From Armatimonadota bacterium (lineage in GTDB: Bacteria > Armatimonadota > UBA5829), in the NCBI GenBank assembly GCA_023474015.1, contig JAMCYN010000017.1, positions 8,474-46,679 of the forward strand: a stretch of DNA of 38,206 nucleotides, written 5' to 3'. This document shows, piece by piece, positions 1 to 8,638 of the stretch. A model generated the notes under the pieces. That model had not been told where the DNA came from. It ran no database searches and saw only the letters and a program-made list of their open reading frames with translations. Each line of letters opens with the position of its first letter. The stretch's first letter is position 1. A program made the translations under genes and the position numbers.

Positions 1-309
1 GCTCAGTTCCATAAGATCGTCAACGCGGAGTTCAGCCAGGTAGTCCATGATCTCCGCCGGTATGCCGCATTCGTCGATGTCGGGCAGGCGTTCCTGCTCG
101 GCGCGCATCTTTCGGGTGAGCTGCGCATCGGTGTAGATACCGCTCGACTTGCCCAGGAAACCCGCGGCCTCAAGCACCGCGTCCGCGGCTGCTTCCAGAT
201 CGGAAATCCCTTCGTAGGCTGATGCGACCAGGTCGGCCGGGGCGCCGATTTCGTCACTGAGCCGGCATGTGTCCTCGGTGGCTTGCTGATTCAGGGTTGA
301 AACGATCAT
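1..309 (-). CDS. Hypothetical acidic protein, 5' part only (runs off the left edge)
   Basis: An open frame on the minus strand starts with ATG at 309 and stays open for 103 codons to base 1, so the stop lies outside the window. A strong ribosome site (GGAGGGAGG on the minus strand, about 317-325) sits just upstream, which makes the start convincing. The visible protein is acidic and helical in character, with many Asp, Glu, Ala and Leu, and shows no signal peptide, membrane segment or motif I recognise. It is transcribed away from the envelope block. Function unknown. Confidence 0.6.
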   Translation of the reverse strand, partial: MIVSTLNQQATEDTCRLSDEIGAPADLVASAYEGISDLEAAADAVLEAAGFLGKSSGIYTDAQLTRKMRAEQERLPDIDECGIPAEIMDYLAELRVDDLMELS

Positions 310-912
310 AGTGATGCCTCCCTCCAGGTTCTCGCCATCCGCGCACAGAACATATGTTCGCTGCGCGCGCTCCACACGGTTGCCTGCTACCAGAGGGATT
401 ATACCGTGTTCACCAGCAGTTGTCAACTACTATTTACGGATTTTTTCGAGGAGATTGCCGTCGGGCTCAGAGGGGGCCTGTATAAGCAAAAGGACTCGGA
501 AAACCGAGCCCTCTGCAGCCGATATTTACTTTTTCAATTTTCAATTGGACGGGACCGCTTTCGGCGTCGCGCCCAATGAAGAATGATAAGACTAGCTTTA
601 TTCCTCGCGCGTCGCGTCCCACGATCCGTATATTACAGTTGCATTTTACCCCGGCGGCGGCCAAACGTCCATTAGCCACAAGCGCTAATTTTGGTACTAC
701 CAAAGTATTACGCAGATGGTGTATGGATGCCACCCACACATGGATGCGTCGGGAGGCTGTTTACCCCGACGCTTCCCCCTGCATTCCCTGAACTCCTCTC
801 TTTCTTTGCGCACCCGCCCCCTATTGTGTTAAACTTGGCATGGCAAGGTATGGTTCACGCAAACGTCCTTTTGAGTTGGGCGCGATTGGTCGCGCGCTAG
901 CTGAGTATATAC
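310..912. other. 603-base gap without a convincing gene; structured
   Basis: No open frame here has a ribosome site or recognisable protein. It holds a perfect 7-bp dyad with a 1-base centre (TTTGGTA-C-TACCAAA, 690-704), a perfect 8-bp hairpin (arms GCGTCGGG 746-753 and CCCGACGC 765-772), an AT-rich CAATTTT repeat near 532-547, and a minus-strand terminator-like hairpin at 488-511. Together these fit a 5' leader or a small RNA better than a protein gene, but no RNA family was recognised. Confidence 0.4.
488..511 (-). terminator. Putative Rho-independent terminator, minus strand
   Basis: Read on the minus strand, an 8-bp stem GGGCTCGG/CCGAGTCC (one G-T wobble) closes a TTTT loop and is followed by TTTT. 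No minus-strand protein gene ends just upstream of it, so if real it would end an unannotated transcript coming from the 512-912 region. Confidence 0.4.
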
Positions 913-1572
913 ATGTATCCAGGCAATAGACGATTCCCGAGGCCCGTTGTGATGCTCGCTGCATGCGCGGCTTTTCTTTTTGTCGCGGCAGGCTGTGGGC
1001 GGCACGAGGCGAACAAGGAGCCGGGCGAGCTGAAAACCCACAAAGGGGGTCCGGGATTACAAATCCCGGACCAACGTACTAAGGGACCATCGGGCCAGAC
1101 CATCAAGCCATCAAACCCGCCCAAGCCAGCTCAGCCGGAGAGGCCGAAGTTGGAACTGATCCAGCGGGGCGTCACGCTGAAGTGGATAGAGAAGGACGGG
1201 GTCCGGATGCAGGCGACGGTTCGTGAGGTGCAGGGACAGGAGCTGACGAAGACCGCGCGGTTCAGTAACTTCACTGGACAGATGTATGAAAACGGCAAGA
1301 TTACGACCACTATGAGCGCGCCCAAGGTCGTGCTCGATGCCGTGAACAGGACCGTGACGGCCACGGGCGGCGTCTTGCTTAAGTCGATGGTGCGAAATAC
1401 GACCGTCAAGGCGAAATGGGTCAAGTGGTATGCCCGGCGGCAGAAAGTGGTAGGCGACGGCGGAGTCGACATCACATCTGAGATGGGAACCATCCAGGGC
1501 GCGGCGTTCGTAGCCGATACTGCATTGAAGAATTGGACGATCTTGAGCTCGGCGAAAGGACTCGAGTACTAA
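913..1572 (+). CDS. lptC: LptC-like LPS-export lipoprotein
   Basis: 219 residues. It begins with a basic n-region and hydrophobic stretch ending in a lipobox-like VAAGC (Cys28), so it is probably a lipoprotein, unlike the single-span membrane LptC of enterobacteria. Residues about 75-219 are beta-rich and LptC/OstA-like: short alternating strands with an A(T/V)xxVxG pattern. LptC bridges the LptBFG transporter to periplasmic LptA. The assignment leans on position directly ahead of lptA-lptB-lptF. Residues about 45-57 are encoded by an inserted palindromic repeat (1048-1072), giving a low-complexity Gly/Pro/Lys linker. The ATG at 913 has no good ribosome site; ATG at 951 would leave a shorter signal peptide. 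The stop abuts the lptA start. Confidence 0.7.
   Translation: MYPGNRRFPRPVVMLAACAAFLFVAAGCGRHEANKEPGELKTHKGGPGLQIPDQRTKGPSGQTIKPSNPPKPAQPERPKLELIQRGVTLKWIEKDGVRMQATVREVQGQELTKTARFSNFTGQMYENGKITTTMSAPKVVLDAVNRTVTATGGVLLKSMVRNTTVKAKWVKWYARRQKVVGDGGVDITSEMGTIQGAAFVADTALKNWTILSSAKGLEY
1048..1072. repeat. Palindromic GGATT-n3-AATCC repeat inside lptC
   Basis: Perfect 11-bp arms, GGTCCGGGATT and AATCCCGGACC, around the loop ACA, followed by CAACGTA. Arms and the downstream CCAACGTA match the copy at 4256-4286 almost exactly, so this is one member of a dispersed family that has landed in frame within a coding sequence. Confidence 0.85.
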
Positions 1573-2178
1573 ATGAAGATGAAAGCGGCTGTATTCTCGG
1601 TGACGTTGCTGATTGCCTCCGCCGTGTTGCTCAGTGCCCAGGCCCCGGTGAAGTATGAGTTCCGAAATATAAAGGCCAGCGCATCGAGTATTGGGGGATC
1701 GCCGGAAACATTAAAACTCATCCTTTCGGGGTCGGCGCACATCGAGACCGTGGACAAGGCGACCAAGACCACATTTGAGGCTGATGCTTCCAAGATAACG
1801 ATGACTTTTTTCTCCGCGAAAAACAAGGCTCAAGGGCTTGGGGCGGTGAAGAATGCCATGATGCAAGGCCCGGTGAAGCTGGTATATATCAGCTTGGACA
1901 CAAGCGGCAATAAAGTCAAGACGACCGCCACCGCCGACAACGCGACTTACGACGGCGCGGACAGGCTGGCCCATATCACCGGCAACGTCAAGATCGTAAG
2001 CGAGAACCCTGCCGTATTCGCCGAGCCTGCCGTGATGACCGGTGACAGGGCGGTAGTCAATCTGAAGCCCAACCTCGGCCCCGACGAGATGCGGTTCAGA
2101 GTTGAAAGCTCACCCGGCCAAAGCACTATAGAAGTGACGCCTGTGGCGAAACCGAAAAAAGCAGGGAACAGGGAATAG
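1573..2178 (+). CDS. lptA: LptA/OstA-family periplasmic LPS transport protein
   Basis: 201 residues with a signal peptide ([20 protein letters not shown], likely cleavage after AQA near residue 24). The mature part is OstA-like: repeated strands of the type [28 protein letters not shown] and GDRAVVNL. LptA forms the periplasmic bridge that carries LPS to the outer membrane. The ATG follows the lptC stop with no gap, and AAAGGA within the lptC end serves as ribosome site. The last codons (AGNRE) and the TAG stop are supplied by the GGGAACA/GGGAATA repeat beginning at 2163, so the C-terminus appears to have been rewritten by a repeat. Confidence 0.8.
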   Translation: MKMKAAVFSVTLLIASAVLLSAQAPVKYEFRNIKASASSIGGSPETLKLILSGSAHIETVDKATKTTFEADASKITMTFFSAKNKAQGLGAVKNAMMQGPVKLVYISLDTSGNKVKTTATADNATYDGADRLAHITGNVKIVSENPAVFAEPAVMTGDRAVVNLKPNLGPDEMRFRVESSPGQSTIEVTPVAKPKKAGNRE

Positions 2179-2252
2179 GGAATAGGGAACAGAAGGGAGG
2201 GGCGCATCAGGCAACTGCCGAACCACCGAACTCCCGAACTTCCAAACCGAAC
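2163..2252. repeat. Heptad-periodic repeats between lptA and lptB
   Basis: Bases 2163-2199 are iterations of GGGAACA/GGGAATA. Bases 2217-2250 are iterations of CCGAACT/CCGAACC variants. The first block supplies the lptA stop codon. Related GGGAACA blocks occur at 8566-8609, 31609-31665 and 32843-32878. No ribosome site for lptB is obvious inside this stretch. Confidence 0.75.
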
Positions 2253-2972
2253 ATGAAACTCGAAGCGCGCAATCTGGTTAAGATATATAAAGGCCGCAGG
2301 GTCGTGGACAACGTCAGCGTCTCGATGGAGACCGGCGAAACCGTCGGCCTGCTCGGCCCCAACGGCGCGGGCAAGACGACATCATTCTATATGATGGTAG
2401 GCTTGGTCCGGCCCGACGACGGCGGCGTACTGCTGGACGGGCAGGATATCACGCACAAGCCGATGTATCTGCGCGCGCGGCTCGGCCTGGGGTATCTCGC
2501 GCAGGAACCGTCGATCTTCCGCAAGCTCACCGTGGCGGAGAACATCCTGCTGGTCCTGGAGATGCACGGAATCAGCAAGAAAGAGCGATTTGCGCGCACC
2601 GAACAGCTTCTGGGCGAGTTCGGCCTCACGCACGTTCGCAACAACAAGGGGCAGGTGCTCTCGGGCGGGGAGAGGCGAAGGGTCGAGATCGCAAGGTCTC
2701 TCGCGACCGATCCCCAGTTCATTCTTCTCGATGAGCCGTTCACGGGGGTCGACCCCATCGCAATTGGCGACATCCAGGACATCGTCACGCACTTGAAGGA
2801 CAAGGGCATCGGTATCCTGATCACCGACCACAACGTTCGAGAAACCCTTGCGATCACCGATCGCGCGTATATAATGTCCGAGGGTGAGATCAAGACCGCC
2901 GGAGCTTCCGCCGTTCTCCCGGATGATCCGATTGCGAAGCAGTTCTATCTGGGCGAGCGGTTCAGGATGTGA
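2253..2972 (+). CDS. lptB: LPS export ABC transporter ATP-binding protein LptB
   Basis: 239 residues, normal length for LptB. Complete ABC ATPase signatures: Walker A GPNGAGKT (35-42), Q-loop Gln84, signature LSGGE (136-140), Walker B FILLDE (156-161) and switch His193. The sequence after Walker B (PFTGVDPIA) and the RRRVEIAR run after the signature are typical of LptB. It would hydrolyse ATP on the cytoplasmic face to drive LPS extraction by the LptF/G permease encoded next (7-base gap to its ATG). Confidence 0.95.
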   Translation: MKLEARNLVKIYKGRRVVDNVSVSMETGETVGLLGPNGAGKTTSFYMMVGLVRPDDGGVLLDGQDITHKPMYLRARLGLGYLAQEPSIFRKLTVAENILLVLEMHGISKKERFARTEQLLGEFGLTHVRNNKGQVLSGGERRRVEIARSLATDPQFILLDEPFTGVDPIAIGDIQDIVTHLKDKGIGILITDHNVRETLAITDRAYIMSEGEIKTAGASAVLPDDPIAKQFYLGERFRM

Positions 2973-2979
2973 GGCGGCG

Positions 2980-4140
2980 ATGAAGCTGGTTTACAGACAG
3001 GTCGCCGCCGAGTTGGTCGGCCCATTCGTATTTGGAGCCACCGCGTTCACGTCGGTCTTCTTCGCGGGGAGCTACCTGCTGAAGCTGACCGGCTGGCTGA
3101 TGAGCGGCAGCATAGGACTTGCGATGGCAGCCCAGATCGTGCTTCTTCTGCTGCCGCAGATATTGGTCTTCACGCTGCCGATGTCCACACTGCTCGCGGT
3201 GCTGCTGGGGGTCGGCAGGCTCTCCGGTGACAGCGAGATCGTCGCGCTGTTCGCGAGTGGGGTAAGTCTTTACAGACTGGCCGTGCCGGTGATCGCCCTG
3301 GGCGCCCTGGTAAGCATCGGTTCGATAGTGGTCAATGAGTTCGTCGTGCCGCTCGCCTTCGAGCGGTATCAGTCTATAGAAGCCGCCATAGTCAGGGCGG
3401 AATCACCGTCAGGACGCCCGTTTACGGTTTCGGATGAAGCAACCAACTCCGATGTGATAGTCAAGGGCGGGATGGATGTCGATAGGGGCGTGCTGCGGAA
3501 CGTCACGATCATTCAGTTCTCGAAGACGGACGGCGCCGTCGGCGAGATTAGGATCAACAAGGACCAGCCCTTGCTCATAGTCTATGCGTCCAGAGCAGTG
3601 TGGGGGGGAGTCAAGGACGACTCGAAACGCTATAAGTGGAAGCTCTACGACGGCTACTCCCAGCAGGTAGGGACCAATACGCCGGCGATGTCCGCATTCC
3701 GCGCGCTTCAAACAAGGGATATAGAGATCGGCAAGACGCCGGCCCAGTTCTCACTCTACCAGAAAAGTAAGCTGAGAAATGCCGACCAGCTCAGTTTCAG
3801 GGAGCTGACGCAGATCGTGAAGTATCTATACGCCAACCCGGACAGGCCGCAGGAGGAGATTCGCAGGCTTGACGTCAGCCGATGGAACAAGCTCGCGTTT
3901 CCGTTCTCGGCCCTGATCTTCGCGCTCATAGCCGCCCCACTGGGCATCAGGCCGCAGAGAACGGCCTCATCGGTCGGCTTCGGGCTGAGCATATTGCTTA
4001 TTCTGATATACTGGATTATCTGGCATTATACGTCTCAACTCGCGATCCAGGGAAACATGGCCCCGTTCGTCGGCGCGTTTACGGCCGATGTGCTGGGCAT
4101 AGTGGCGGCCGTGGTGCTGTTGAGGCGCGCGTCGACGTAA
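2980..4140 (+). CDS. LptF/LptG (YjgP/YjgQ) family LPS export permease
   Basis: 386 residues from ATG 2980, seven bases after the lptB stop and behind GAGGCGG. The frame is open further upstream but that part overlaps lptB. Three hydrophobic spans lie in residues about 10-125, a soluble beta-rich periplasmic domain in about 140-300, and three more spans at the C-terminus; this is the YjgP/YjgQ layout. FPFSALIFALIAAPLGIRP is the characteristic conserved stretch before the fifth span. Only one permease gene is present here; other diderms need an LptF-LptG pair, so this may form a homodimer or the partner lies elsewhere. Confidence 0.9.
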   Translation: MKLVYRQVAAELVGPFVFGATAFTSVFFAGSYLLKLTGWLMSGSIGLAMAAQIVLLLLPQILVFTLPMSTLLAVLLGVGRLSGDSEIVALFASGVSLYRLAVPVIALGALVSIGSIVVNEFVVPLAFERYQSIEAAIVRAESPSGRPFTVSDEATNSDVIVKGGMDVDRGVLRNVTIIQFSKTDGAVGEIRINKDQPLLIVYASRAVWGGVKDDSKRYKWKLYDGYSQQVGTNTPAMSAFRALQTRDIEIGKTPAQFSLYQKSKLRNADQLSFRELTQIVKYLYANPDRPQEEIRRLDVSRWNKLAFPFSALIFALIAAPLGIRPQRTASSVGFGLSILLILIYWIIWHYTSQLAIQGNMAPFVGAFTADVLGIVAAVVLLRRAST

Positions 4141-4149
4141 CATTCCGTT

Positions 4150-4314
4150 CGTCCGGATTTGCAATCCGGGACGAAAAGGGGCAATCTGGGGATTTGCAAT
4201 CCCCTTGAACCGGCCGTTACGCTAGCGGGATTCCAAATCCCGGGATTGCCGGGGAGGTCCCGGATTGCAAATCCGGACCAACGTAGACCCGGGCCCAGAT
4301 TGCAAATCTGGCCC
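4150..4314. repeat. Cluster of GGATT-n3-AATCC palindromic repeats
   Basis: Five or so palindromes follow one another in the gap between the permease and the DUF3084 gene: 4150-4173, 4188-4204 (GGGGATT-TGC-AATCCCC), 4227-4241 (GGGATT-CCA-AATCCC), 4256-4279 and 4291-4314. Each has a GATT core, a 3-base loop (TGC, CCA or GCA) and an AATC core, with variable outer GC arms. The same element sits inside lptC at 1048-1072. Spacing is irregular and there are no unique spacers, so it is not a CRISPR array. Confidence 0.85.
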
Positions 4315-4326
4315 AACAAACAAAAT

Positions 4327-5793
4327 ATGCGCTATTCAATACTCTTCATAATCGTCGTGATATTGGTCTCGGGCTTCATTGCCTATTTCGGCGACATACT
4401 GGGCCGTCGGATGGGGAAGAAGCGCCTGACGCTGTTCAACATGCGCCCGAAGTATACGGCAATCGTGGTGACCACCATCACGGGTATGATCATCGCCGCG
4501 TCGGTCCTCGCGCTGCTGCTGTCGATAGACCCCAGTTTCCGAAGAATATTCGCCGAAGGACAGCAGATCCTCGAACGCAACAAGTTCCTCACCTCCAATA
4601 GCGAGCGCCTGGAAAAAAGGATAATCGACCTCACAACGCGCAGCCGCGACCTCGAAAAGGAAGTCGGCGAACGCCGGAGAGAAGTTTTCGCCGCCAAGAC
4701 GGAAGCCGCGAAAGCCCTTAAAGCCAGGAACGACGCGCTCAAGACGGTCCGCGTGCTGGAGAAGGATATCGCGGAGCGCAAGAAACAGTTGGTGGAGATC
4801 AAGAAGCGAAGTGACGCGGCTGTCAGGGAAGCAAAGGCGGCGGATGAACGGTTTGTAGACTCAATGTCCCGGCTCGTGGACGCACGGGCTAAGCTTGCCA
4901 AGACCCAGAGAGATCTCAGGACCATGATTGGAGATCTCACCATAAAGAAGAAACAGCTTCGCGATACTCAGGTCAACCTGGTTAGCGCGCAGAAGCAACT
5001 CAAGGAGCAGGAAGCCGCCTTGAGAACGCAGGAAGGTCAGCTCCGCGACCAGCAGCAGGCTCTTGTCCAGACCGGCAACGTAGCGATGGACTTCTACCGC
5101 CAGACCTCGCAGCTCCGCAGCAGCGAGCTCATACTTCGACAGGGCGAAGAGATAGCCCGCGCGACCGTATCCTGCAAGCAATCGGACTTTGGGATCAGAG
5201 GCGATCTTCTTTCTCTCCTTGAAAGCGCCAGTGACAAGGCAAAGCAGCTTGGAGCAAAGGTGGAACCGAACAATGATCGCGCGGTTTTTGCCATATTCCC
5301 CCTGGATCCGGAACATGCTCTGGATGAGTCGTATTGCGTGCGCATGGCGAGGGATGCTATCGTAGGCAGCTACCAGGACGCGCTCGTGCAGGTCGTGTGC
5401 GCGCGTAACACTATTGCCGGGGAGCAGGTGCCGGTGGAGTTCCGACTTTACTTGAACAACCTGATCTACCCGAAAGGCAAGTTCATCGCCAACACAAAGG
5501 TCGATGGCCGCATGTCGGAGGCCAGAATAATACTCTCGGTGATTGACTTCCTCCAAAAAGAAGTGAGTCAGGCGGCGTTGAGGGCGGGAATCATTCCCGT
5601 GGCCAACCCTGACCCCCGCTCCACCCTCGGCAGGGACCCCGGCAGCCAGTTCGAGCAACTGATGGAGGTTGTCAATCGCATCAAGGCGGTGAACGCGCGG
5701 GTGAAGCTCGAAGCGTTCTCCTGCGATGACATCCACGCCGCCGGTCCGCTCAATATGGATAATATGCGGTTCAGTGTTACAAAGATCGAGTGA
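4327..5793 (+). CDS. DUF3084-type membrane-anchored coiled-coil protein
   Basis: 488 residues from ATG 4327. The frame is open back to 4159, but those codons are palindromic repeat sequence, so the start at MRYSILFIIVVILVSGF is preferred even though no Shine-Dalgarno is visible before it. Two membrane spans (about 2-20 and 42-65) flank a short loop with GDILGRRMGKKRLTLFNMRPK, the conserved N-terminal signature I associate with DUF3084 proteins of cyanobacteria and relatives. Residues about 75-255 form a long charged coiled coil; about 260-488 is a globular alpha/beta domain. It probably acts at the inner membrane or periplasm in envelope organisation, judging only from its Lpt and porin neighbours. 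Biochemical role unknown. Confidence 0.75.
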   Translation: MRYSILFIIVVILVSGFIAYFGDILGRRMGKKRLTLFNMRPKYTAIVVTTITGMIIAASVLALLLSIDPSFRRIFAEGQQILERNKFLTSNSERLEKRIIDLTTRSRDLEKEVGERRREVFAAKTEAAKALKARNDALKTVRVLEKDIAERKKQLVEIKKRSDAAVREAKAADERFVDSMSRLVDARAKLAKTQRDLRTMIGDLTIKKKQLRDTQVNLVSAQKQLKEQEAALRTQEGQLRDQQQALVQTGNVAMDFYRQTSQLRSSELILRQGEEIARATVSCKQSDFGIRGDLLSLLESASDKAKQLGAKVEPNNDRAVFAIFPLDPEHALDESYCVRMARDAIVGSYQDALVQVVCARNTIAGEQVPVEFRLYLNNLIYPKGKFIANTKVDGRMSEARIILSVIDFLQKEVSQAALRAGIIPVANPDPRSTLGRDPGSQFEQLMEVVNRIKAVNARVKLEAFSCDDIHAAGPLNMDNMRFSVTKIE

Positions 5794-5804
5794 AGGAAAA
5801 TGAA

Positions 5805-5873
5805 GAATGCAGAATGAAGAATGCAGAATGGGGAAGGGACCTGCCTTCATTCTGCATTCATCATTCTGCATTC
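5805..5873. repeat. GAATGCA heptad repeat with inverted arms
   Basis: A 26-base left arm (5805-5830, iterations of GAATGCA/GAATGAA) and a 26-base right arm (5848-5873) are reverse complements at 25 of 26 positions, separated by 17 bases. This would fold into a long hairpin in the message between the DUF3084 and YqgF-like genes. Related copies lie at 32742-32826 and 36394-36452. Confidence 0.85.
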
Positions 5874-5882
5874 ACGACTTAG

Positions 5883-6299
5883 ATGCCCGAACAGGTGAAT
5901 GTAGTATTAGCGATTGATCCCGGTCGGTCGAAGTGCGGGCTGGCGGTGGTGAGGCGGATGGCGGGCGGTCCGTTCGAGGTCCTGCATCGTGGAGTCATCG
6001 AAACCTCCGAGCTAGCCGCCACGTTGGCCGATCTGTCCGCACGCTTCGGCCCCGACGTCATCGTAGTCGGCGACGGCACCAATTCCCCAAGTGTCGCGCA
6101 CGTCGCCGAGGAGCTTGAAGCGGCGCCGGTGCTGATGGTGGACGAGAAGTTCACTACCATCCTTGCGCGCAAGAGATACTTCAAAGAGAATCCCCCAAAA
6201 GGCCTGCGAAGGCTGATTCCCACCTCGCTCCAAACCCCACCACGGCCCTGCGACGACTACGTGGCCGTAATTCTCGCGGAGAATTACCTTTCTTTCTAA
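5883..6299 (+). CDS. RNase H-fold YqgF/RuvC-like protein
   Basis: 138 residues. The N-terminal VLAIDPGRSKCGLAVV (acidic Asp12 in the first strand) is the hallmark of the RuvC/YqgF RNase H-like fold; VIVVGDGT is a second strand-turn, and the C-terminal DDYVAVILAE provides further acids. YqgF acts in 16S rRNA maturation and RuvC cuts Holliday junctions; this sequence is not close enough to either to choose. It lies downstream of the DUF3084 gene after the hairpin repeat, so co-expression is likely. No ribosome site is visible; the repeat runs up to within ten bases of the ATG. Confidence 0.7.
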   Translation: MPEQVNVVLAIDPGRSKCGLAVVRRMAGGPFEVLHRGVIETSELAATLADLSARFGPDVIVVGDGTNSPSVAHVAEELEAAPVLMVDEKFTTILARKRYFKENPPKGLRRLIPTSLQTPPRPCDDYVAVILAENYLSF

Positions 6300-6361
6300 G
6301 ACACGGCATCAAACAATCCTTGCCATGGGTAATACGGTTCTAACGGCGTGCCCGGCGGCAC

Positions 6362-6582
6362 GGCAAGAAAGGAGGCGCCGGACCAATGTCAGCGTCTATG
6401 CCGCGGGTGCCTGGACTGCGGGGGTGAGCTTCGGCGAGTGGGTCGGGCTTGGCGAGGAAACTTGGATACTTGAACGGTTCGACCGCCACCTCCGAAGGCA
6501 ACCTCCAGTGACATCGGGTGTCCGACCATGGACTCCGGACTGCCGGACCTCGGACATCGGACATCGAGTTGCAAGGAGGAAC
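6362..6582 (+). promoter_or_regulatory. Structured 5' leader of the first SLH porin, with upstream SD and tiny ORF
   Basis: A near-complete anti-16S match (AGAAAGGAGG, 6366-6375) lies over 200 bases before the porin ATG, framed by GGC and GCC that can pair. Ten bases later ATG 6386 opens a 13-codon ORF (MSAS..., stop 6425-6427). Two motifs complementary to the SD follow (CCACCTCC 6486-6493, ACCTCC 6501-6506). The block GGAAACTTGGATACT (6456-6470) recurs in the second porin leader at nearly the same distance from the SD (94 against 97 bases). Bases 6528-6567 are CGGACTC/CGGACAT heptad repeats. The porin's own ribosome site is GGAGGA at 6575-6580. Confidence 0.5.
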
Positions 6583-8562
6583 ATGGTGAAAAAGACAGTA
6601 TACCTACTGGCAGTCGTGGCGTTACTGTGCGGGGCTGCGGCCTTGGCGCAGGGACCGTTCAACGATGTGCCCACCGATCACTGGGCATACGATGCCATCA
6701 ACCAACTTCAGAAAGACGGCGTCCTGATCGGTTATCCGGACGGGACGTTCGCAGGCAAGCGGGCGATCACCCGCTATGAGTTCGCGGCGGCTATCGCCAG
6801 AATCATCAGGATGATTCCCGGACCCGCCGCTCCTGTCACGCAACAGGACCTGAGCGCGTATGTGAAGAAGAGCGAGCTTCCGGACTTCTCGAAGTTCGCC
6901 ACGAAGGCCGACCTCGAAGCGCTCAAGAAGCTCATGGATGAGTTTCGGGGTGAACTCGCGGCGCTGGGTGTAGATGTCGATGCTCTGAAGCGCGATGTCG
7001 CCGCCCTCGACGCAAGAGTCTGCATGCTGGAAGCGGAGCAACGACGGGTGAAAATCACCGGCGACGTGAACGCCTTCGCGGTCGCCACAGACCACCGTTC
7101 GGGTGTCGTTCCCGCTTATGACAGGGATGAGCGCCCGATCCCGACCAATGCGACACTGGGCCGGACGATCGGCGTCGTCAAGGACTTCGACCTGAACATA
7201 GTGGGCCGCGTCAGCACGGCGACCACCGCTAACGCAACGGTCAACTATGGCAACTATCTTAACTATCTCGCGTTCGTCGATGACTACGCCGGCGGCGTGT
7301 TCGGGCCCCCAACGCCTCCCGGGGCGGCGGTCGGGCCGGTGGCCGGCACGGCAAACGGAGTGCGGCCCACCACGCGCGGCGGCAACTCGACTGTTAGGAA
7401 CTCGCTCTCGGACGTATTCTTCCCGTATTACCTGTACATCAGTGCGGGGGCAGGGAAGGGTGCCCTAACCGTGGGCCGGTTCCCGATGCAGTTCACTCCC
7501 TACACGTTGAAGAAGATCGACGTGGACAGCTACACCAGCATCCTCAAGACGGATGACGGCGACTACCCGGTCGACGGCGCCAGGCTCGGCTACAACTTCG
7601 GTGGGGTTGACCTCACCCTGTTCGCGGCCAAGCACGACACCAACGACTTCCTTCGCAACGGCCTGACCGGCCAGCCGGCGTCAGGCATCTACGACGCGTT
7701 CATCGCGGGAGCCAAGCCGATGCACACGCTCGGCGGCAATGGAGTCGGCGGACTGATTACCGCCGTCAGCCCGGTCACCCAGTCCGCCGGCGCGCGGGCC
7801 GTGATCGGCATACCATGGAGCGGCAATCTGGGCCTGACATTCTACCAGGTCTGGTCCGGGGAGCAGTTTAACGTAGGGGCGGACTATGACCAGGCCCAGG
7901 TCCTTGGAGCCGATGTGAACATCCCGTTTTCTCGCACGCTTGGCATTGCGGGAAGCTGGACACAGAGCAACACCCTGGCCCGGAACGGAGCGTCGGTTGA
8001 CGACATCGACTTTGACAACCAGCAATGGGACGCCAGAGTCATAGCCGCTTTAGGAAGACTTGGCATGGGCGTCGGCTATAAGAGCATCGGCCACAACTTC
8101 GCCGCCGCCGGCGCGTGGGACAAGATCGGCCGGTGGACCAACCCAACCAACATCAAAGGCCCCTACGCCGACATCAGCTATCCCGTCGTCAGCAACGTGA
8201 AGCTGGTACTCAACGGCGAGTGGCTGAAGATCAAGGATCCGACCGTCAATACGGGTAACTCTCGGTTGACCCAGGATGACGTAATAGCCAAGGCCGAAGG
8301 CGGAATCAGGTGGGGAATCTCTCGCATCAACGCCCTCGATCTCGGCTACGAATGGGTCAGGTATCACCCCGATGCGCCTGGAGTCATCGCGGCGACTGAG
8401 ACATACCTAACCGTCGGACTCGCTCACCAGTTCGGCAACGCCGGTCTCAAGCTGGGGTATCAGTTTATCAACTATCTCCCCAGCAACAGCCCCGGCTTTG
8501 CCTATGGGTCTGAAGTCTACAGAGGCGGGCTGGGCGTTGTCCAGTTCGGTGTGAGCTTCTAG
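6583..8562 (+). CDS. SLH-domain outer-membrane porin, copy 1
   Basis: 659 residues from ATG 6583 behind AAGGAGGA; the frame is open upstream but that is leader. Order: signal peptide (1-22, cleavage near ALA-QG); one SLH domain (about 24-75, with FNDVPTDHWAYDAI, GYPDGTF and ITRYEFA); a coiled coil (about 95-150) with Leu heptads; then a long beta-rich region with Gly/aromatic strands ending in FGVSF, a C-terminal Phe typical of outer-membrane barrels. SLH-coiled coil-barrel porins tether the outer membrane to the cell wall while passing small solutes, as in cyanobacterial porins and OmpM-type proteins. Paralogous to the next gene, with long identical blocks in the SLH, the coiled coil and strands around SYTSILKTDDG. 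Confidence 0.88.
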   Translation: MVKKTVYLLAVVALLCGAAALAQGPFNDVPTDHWAYDAINQLQKDGVLIGYPDGTFAGKRAITRYEFAAAIARIIRMIPGPAAPVTQQDLSAYVKKSELPDFSKFATKADLEALKKLMDEFRGELAALGVDVDALKRDVAALDARVCMLEAEQRRVKITGDVNAFAVATDHRSGVVPAYDRDERPIPTNATLGRTIGVVKDFDLNIVGRVSTATTANATVNYGNYLNYLAFVDDYAGGVFGPPTPPGAAVGPVAGTANGVRPTTRGGNSTVRNSLSDVFFPYYLYISAGAGKGALTVGRFPMQFTPYTLKKIDVDSYTSILKTDDGDYPVDGARLGYNFGGVDLTLFAAKHDTNDFLRNGLTGQPASGIYDAFIAGAKPMHTLGGNGVGGLITAVSPVTQSAGARAVIGIPWSGNLGLTFYQVWSGEQFNVGADYDQAQVLGADVNIPFSRTLGIAGSWTQSNTLARNGASVDDIDFDNQQWDARVIAALGRLGMGVGYKSIGHNFAAAGAWDKIGRWTNPTNIKGPYADISYPVVSNVKLVLNGEWLKIKDPTVNTGNSRLTQDDVIAKAEGGIRWGISRINALDLGYEWVRYHPDAPGVIAATETYLTVGLAHQFGNAGLKLGYQFINYLPSNSPGFAYGSEVYRGGLGVVQFGVSF

Positions 8563-8565
8563 AGG

Positions 8566-8609
8566 CAGGGAATAGGTGATAGGGAACAGGGAACAGGGAA
8601 CAGAAGGGA
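8566..8609. repeat. GGGAACA heptad repeat after porin 1
   Basis: Iterations of GGGAACA/GGGAATA immediately after the porin stop and ahead of its terminator, so it is in the 3' untranslated part of the message. Same family as 2163-2199. Confidence 0.75.
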
Positions 8610-8638
8610 CCCGGTTCCTGTGGCATGTTCGAAACAAG

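Noticed and set aside
311..739. Overlapping 90-codon open frames on both strands in the first gap
   Set aside because: No ribosome sites, compositions typical of random translation, and they cross hairpins and a terminator-like structure.
4150..4314. CRISPR array
   Set aside because: Units are self-complementary and unevenly spaced, without unique spacers of constant length and without cas genes.
4861..5871. 336-codon minus-strand frame opposite the DUF3084 gene
   Set aside because: Starts within the GAATGCA repeat and mirrors a real coiled-coil gene.
6330..6335. TAATAC as -10 of porin 1
   Set aside because: No acceptable -35 at 16-18 bases; the gene may be read from the upstream operon or an unrecognised promoter.
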